Assembly (NCBI GenBank): GCA_963544615.1
Contig: CAUUGB010000034.1
Span: forward strand, 1 to 5,592
Source of the DNA: CAUUGB01 sp963544615
GTDB lineage: Bacteria; Patescibacteriota; Microgenomatia; UBA1400; PJMF01
Reading direction: 5' to 3'
Length of the DNA: 5,592 nt
Shown piece after piece: positions 4,193 through 5,592 of the stretch. The position numbers and the translations under genes are program-made. The notes beneath the pieces were generated by a model. That model made no database searches. It saw only the letters and a program-made list of their open reading frames with translations, and was not told the origin of the DNA. How positions within the stretch are numbered: position 1 is the first letter of the stretch; each line of letters starts with the position of its first letter.

Positions 4193-5251
4193 TTAATACT
4201 GTGGCAAGAAAATCTGCATATTATCGGCAGTGATATAAATTTCATTGTATCCCTGCTCCATCATAATTCGCACAGCCTTGCGCACCATATTATCAAGGTT
4301 GCGCTCGAGGGTACGAATGCCCATATCAAAACCAAGCGGGCGCAAAATTTTTGGCCACAACTCCTCGGCAATATGAATTTGATCAGCACGAATACCAGCA
4401 TTAGCATACAATTTTGGCAAAGTGTATTTTTTGGCAATCACTTCTTTTTCGTGATCAGTATAAGAAGGCATGTAAATTTTCTCCATCCGGTCCATGACTG
4501 CAGTAGCAATATTGGTAGTGTTATTAGCCGTGGCTAAAAAAATTGCCTGCGACAAATCAATGGGGTAATCAATATAGTTATCGGTAAAAGCATGGTTTTG
4601 AGCTGGATCTAAAAGCTCCACTAAAACACCCATAATATCCATGCGAGCATCTTCGGTTTCCCGGTCAATTTCATCCAAAAGAATGACTGGATTGCGTACC
4701 CCCACCTCACAAATACCCTTAATTACCTTACCAGGCTCTGCTTCTAAATTCAGCCGCGACCAACCCCGCAAATCACGAGCCGAACCCATTCCCCCAAAAG
4801 GAATCCGCACTAAATAACGATTAAGTGCTTCAGCCAGAGAATAAGCAAAGGTAGTTTTACCAGTACCTACCAACCCTACTAGCAGTAATACTGGAGCACG
4901 AAAAGCTTTTTGTGGTGCTTGACGGCGCTGAAAACCAATCATGGAAATATATTCCAAAAATCTGTCTTTCACCTCTTGCATGCCATAATGATGTTCATTA
5001 AAAATTCTTCTTGCGGTAGCAATATCTAACCTATCCTTGGTCATTTTATTCCAAGGCACTTTAATGATCCAATCTATGTAACGGGTGACCATTTCGTATT
5101 TTTCATCATAATTACCAAAATCAATCGCTCGCTCCAGCGAGAGAATATCACGCTTAGCTTTGGCACGCAGCCGTTCTGGTAAAGTGGCATTATCAACTCG
5201 AGCTTTAAGTTCGCCAATTTCTGCCACCAAAAATTGATTAGTTTCTGCCAT
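4193..5251 (-). CDS. Lon-family AAA+ ATPase lacking N-domain and protease domain
   Basis: 352-residue cytoplasmic AAA+ protein closely related to the ATPase core of Lon. Residues about 28-105 match Lon's helical segment before the ATPase (YIDWIIKVPWNKMTKDRLDI, HHYGMQEVKDRFLEYI). The ATPase follows: Walker A G126-LVGTGKT-133, Walker B VILLDEID 189-196, a Lon-type LLDPAQNHAFTDNY at 213-226, sensor 1 ATANN (N243), arginine finger R255 in VMDRMEK, and sensor 2 R313 in GIRTLER. It then stops: the Ser-Lys protease domain and the N-terminal substrate-binding domain of Lon (about 780 residues) are both absent, while the frame ends cleanly at TAA. In the first pore loop, where Lon has TYIG before the conserved PG, this protein has LNLE (167-170), so the gripping aromatic is lost. 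It should bind and hydrolyse ATP; a remodelling, scaffold or chaperone role is inference. It has its own promoter. Confidence 0.9.
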   Translation of the reverse strand: MAETNQFLVAEIGELKARVDNATLPERLRAKAKRDILSLERAIDFGNYDEKYEMVTRYIDWIIKVPWNKMTKDRLDIATARRIFNEHHYGMQEVKDRFLEYISMIGFQRRQAPQKAFRAPVLLLVGLVGTGKTTFAYSLAEALNRYLVRIPFGGMGSARDLRGWSRLNLEAEPGKVIKGICEVGVRNPVILLDEIDRETEDARMDIMGVLVELLDPAQNHAFTDNYIDYPIDLSQAIFLATANNTTNIATAVMDRMEKIYMPSYTDHEKEVIAKKYTLPKLYANAGIRADQIHIAEELWPKILRPLGFDMGIRTLERNLDNMVRKAVRIMMEQGYNEIYITADNMQIFLPQY

Positions 5252-5274
5252 ATAAATAATGAAAACTCACCAAT

Positions 5275-5303
5275 ATTATAATCTGATTAAAACTAATTGA
5301 CAA
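5275..5303 (-). promoter_or_regulatory. Promoter of the Lon-like gene
   Basis: On the minus strand TTGTCA (5298-5303) and a perfect TATAAT (5275-5280) are 17 bp apart. The -35 lies inside the last codons of the upstream gene. The predicted start is near 5268, giving a leader of about 17 nt with no Shine-Dalgarno at a normal distance; GGTGAG at 5266-5271 is too far from the ATG and mostly upstream of the transcript. Confidence 0.65.
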
Positions 5304-5592
5304 CTTCAAAGCAGCCTGTTTCACCGGATAAATTAATTTCTAATTTTAATTGACTCCCTTCAGCAATCATTAACAAAAAGCCCGCTTCTTGCCAAAGATG
5401 TCCACTGCTATCGCTAATTTGCCGGTAATCTGCAGGAGAGCTAGCCTCACCGGCTACTTTCATGGCAGTGATATTTACTCCGGGTGGCAAAAACAGCCGC
5501 TGATAATTAGCATAATGCAAGCGTTTGGTCACTAAATTAGATTGAGGATACTGATTGCTGTTGGTGAAAACTGCCTCGAGTTGAGCTGTTTT
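5293..5592 (-). CDS. C-terminal part of a probable exported DUF4012-like protein
   Basis: Partial gene: the frame is open from the right edge of the window to the TAG at 5293, giving 99 residues. A GTG at 5530-5532 could be read as a start, but the frame continues upstream without a stop for 20 more codons and shows strand-like sequence (QLEAVFTNSN), so the real start is outside. The segment HYANYQRLFLPPGVNI followed by alternating hydrophobic strands (GHLWQEAGFLLMIAEGSQLKLEINL) resembles the C-terminus of DUF4012 proteins, large membrane-anchored extracellular proteins common in CPR, where YRNYLRVYVPKGS-type motifs occur. The match is from pattern memory and is moderate. The Lon-like gene follows 41 bp downstream but has its own promoter. 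No terminator is visible between them. Confidence 0.75.
   Translation of the reverse strand, partial: KTAQLEAVFTNSNQYPQSNLVTKRLHYANYQRLFLPPGVNITAMKVAGEASSPADYRQISDSSGHLWQEAGFLLMIAEGSQLKLEINLSGETGCFEVVN

Noticed and set aside
5530..5532. GTG as start of the right-edge gene
   Set aside because: The frame stays open to the window edge with protein-like sequence, so this is an internal valine codon of a longer gene.

Overview
The window reads as a piece of a small, AT-rich bacterial chromosome, most likely from the Candidate Phyla Radiation (Patescibacteria). Microgenomates-like is my guess, at low confidence. The clues are a pilin-like RDAQRK...YP helix in an exported protein, a probable DUF4012-type C-terminus at the right edge, a Lon-like ATPase without a protease domain, a tiny lysine-rich H1-like protein, very short intergenic regions, and promoters sitting almost on top of start codons. 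The standard bacterial code fits: the full-length reading frames use TAA, TAG and TGA as stops, and no gene needs TGA recoded.

Layout. (1) 102-1325 (+): a membrane-anchored protein with two pilin-like modules. (2) 1322-2149 (-): a DUF368/PopT-type polyprenyl-phosphate transporter; its stop codon interlocks with that of gene 1. (3) 2150-2235: an 86-bp divergent promoter region. Both promoters place transcription starts at or within about 2 nt of the start codons, so both mRNAs are probably leaderless. (4) 2236-3075 (+): an anchored NlpE-like plus META-domain protein, followed by a clear terminator. (5) About 3152-3894: an array of GC-rich hairpins interrupted by an IS200-type element of roughly 625 bp (tnpA at 3287-3763, minus). 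(6) 3939-4076 (-): an H1-like basic protein of 45 residues with its own promoter, Shine-Dalgarno sequence and terminator. (7) 4193-5251 (-): a Lon-family AAA+ protein with no substrate-recognition N-domain and no protease domain. (8) 5293 to the right edge (-): the C-terminus of a probable exported DUF4012-like protein.

How the genes relate. There is no clear multigene operon or defence system. Three products are envelope or exported proteins: the pilin-like protein, the NlpE/META protein and the probable DUF4012-like protein. The DUF368 protein would recycle the lipid carrier for cell-wall and surface glycan synthesis. The H1-like and Lon-like proteins are expected in the cytoplasm. The most unusual points are the protease-less Lon with an altered pore loop, the doubled pilin-like module outside a normal prepilin, the leaderless divergent promoter pair, and the IS200 lying exactly between two copies of a hairpin repeat. 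No stretch longer than 300 bases lacks a gene.
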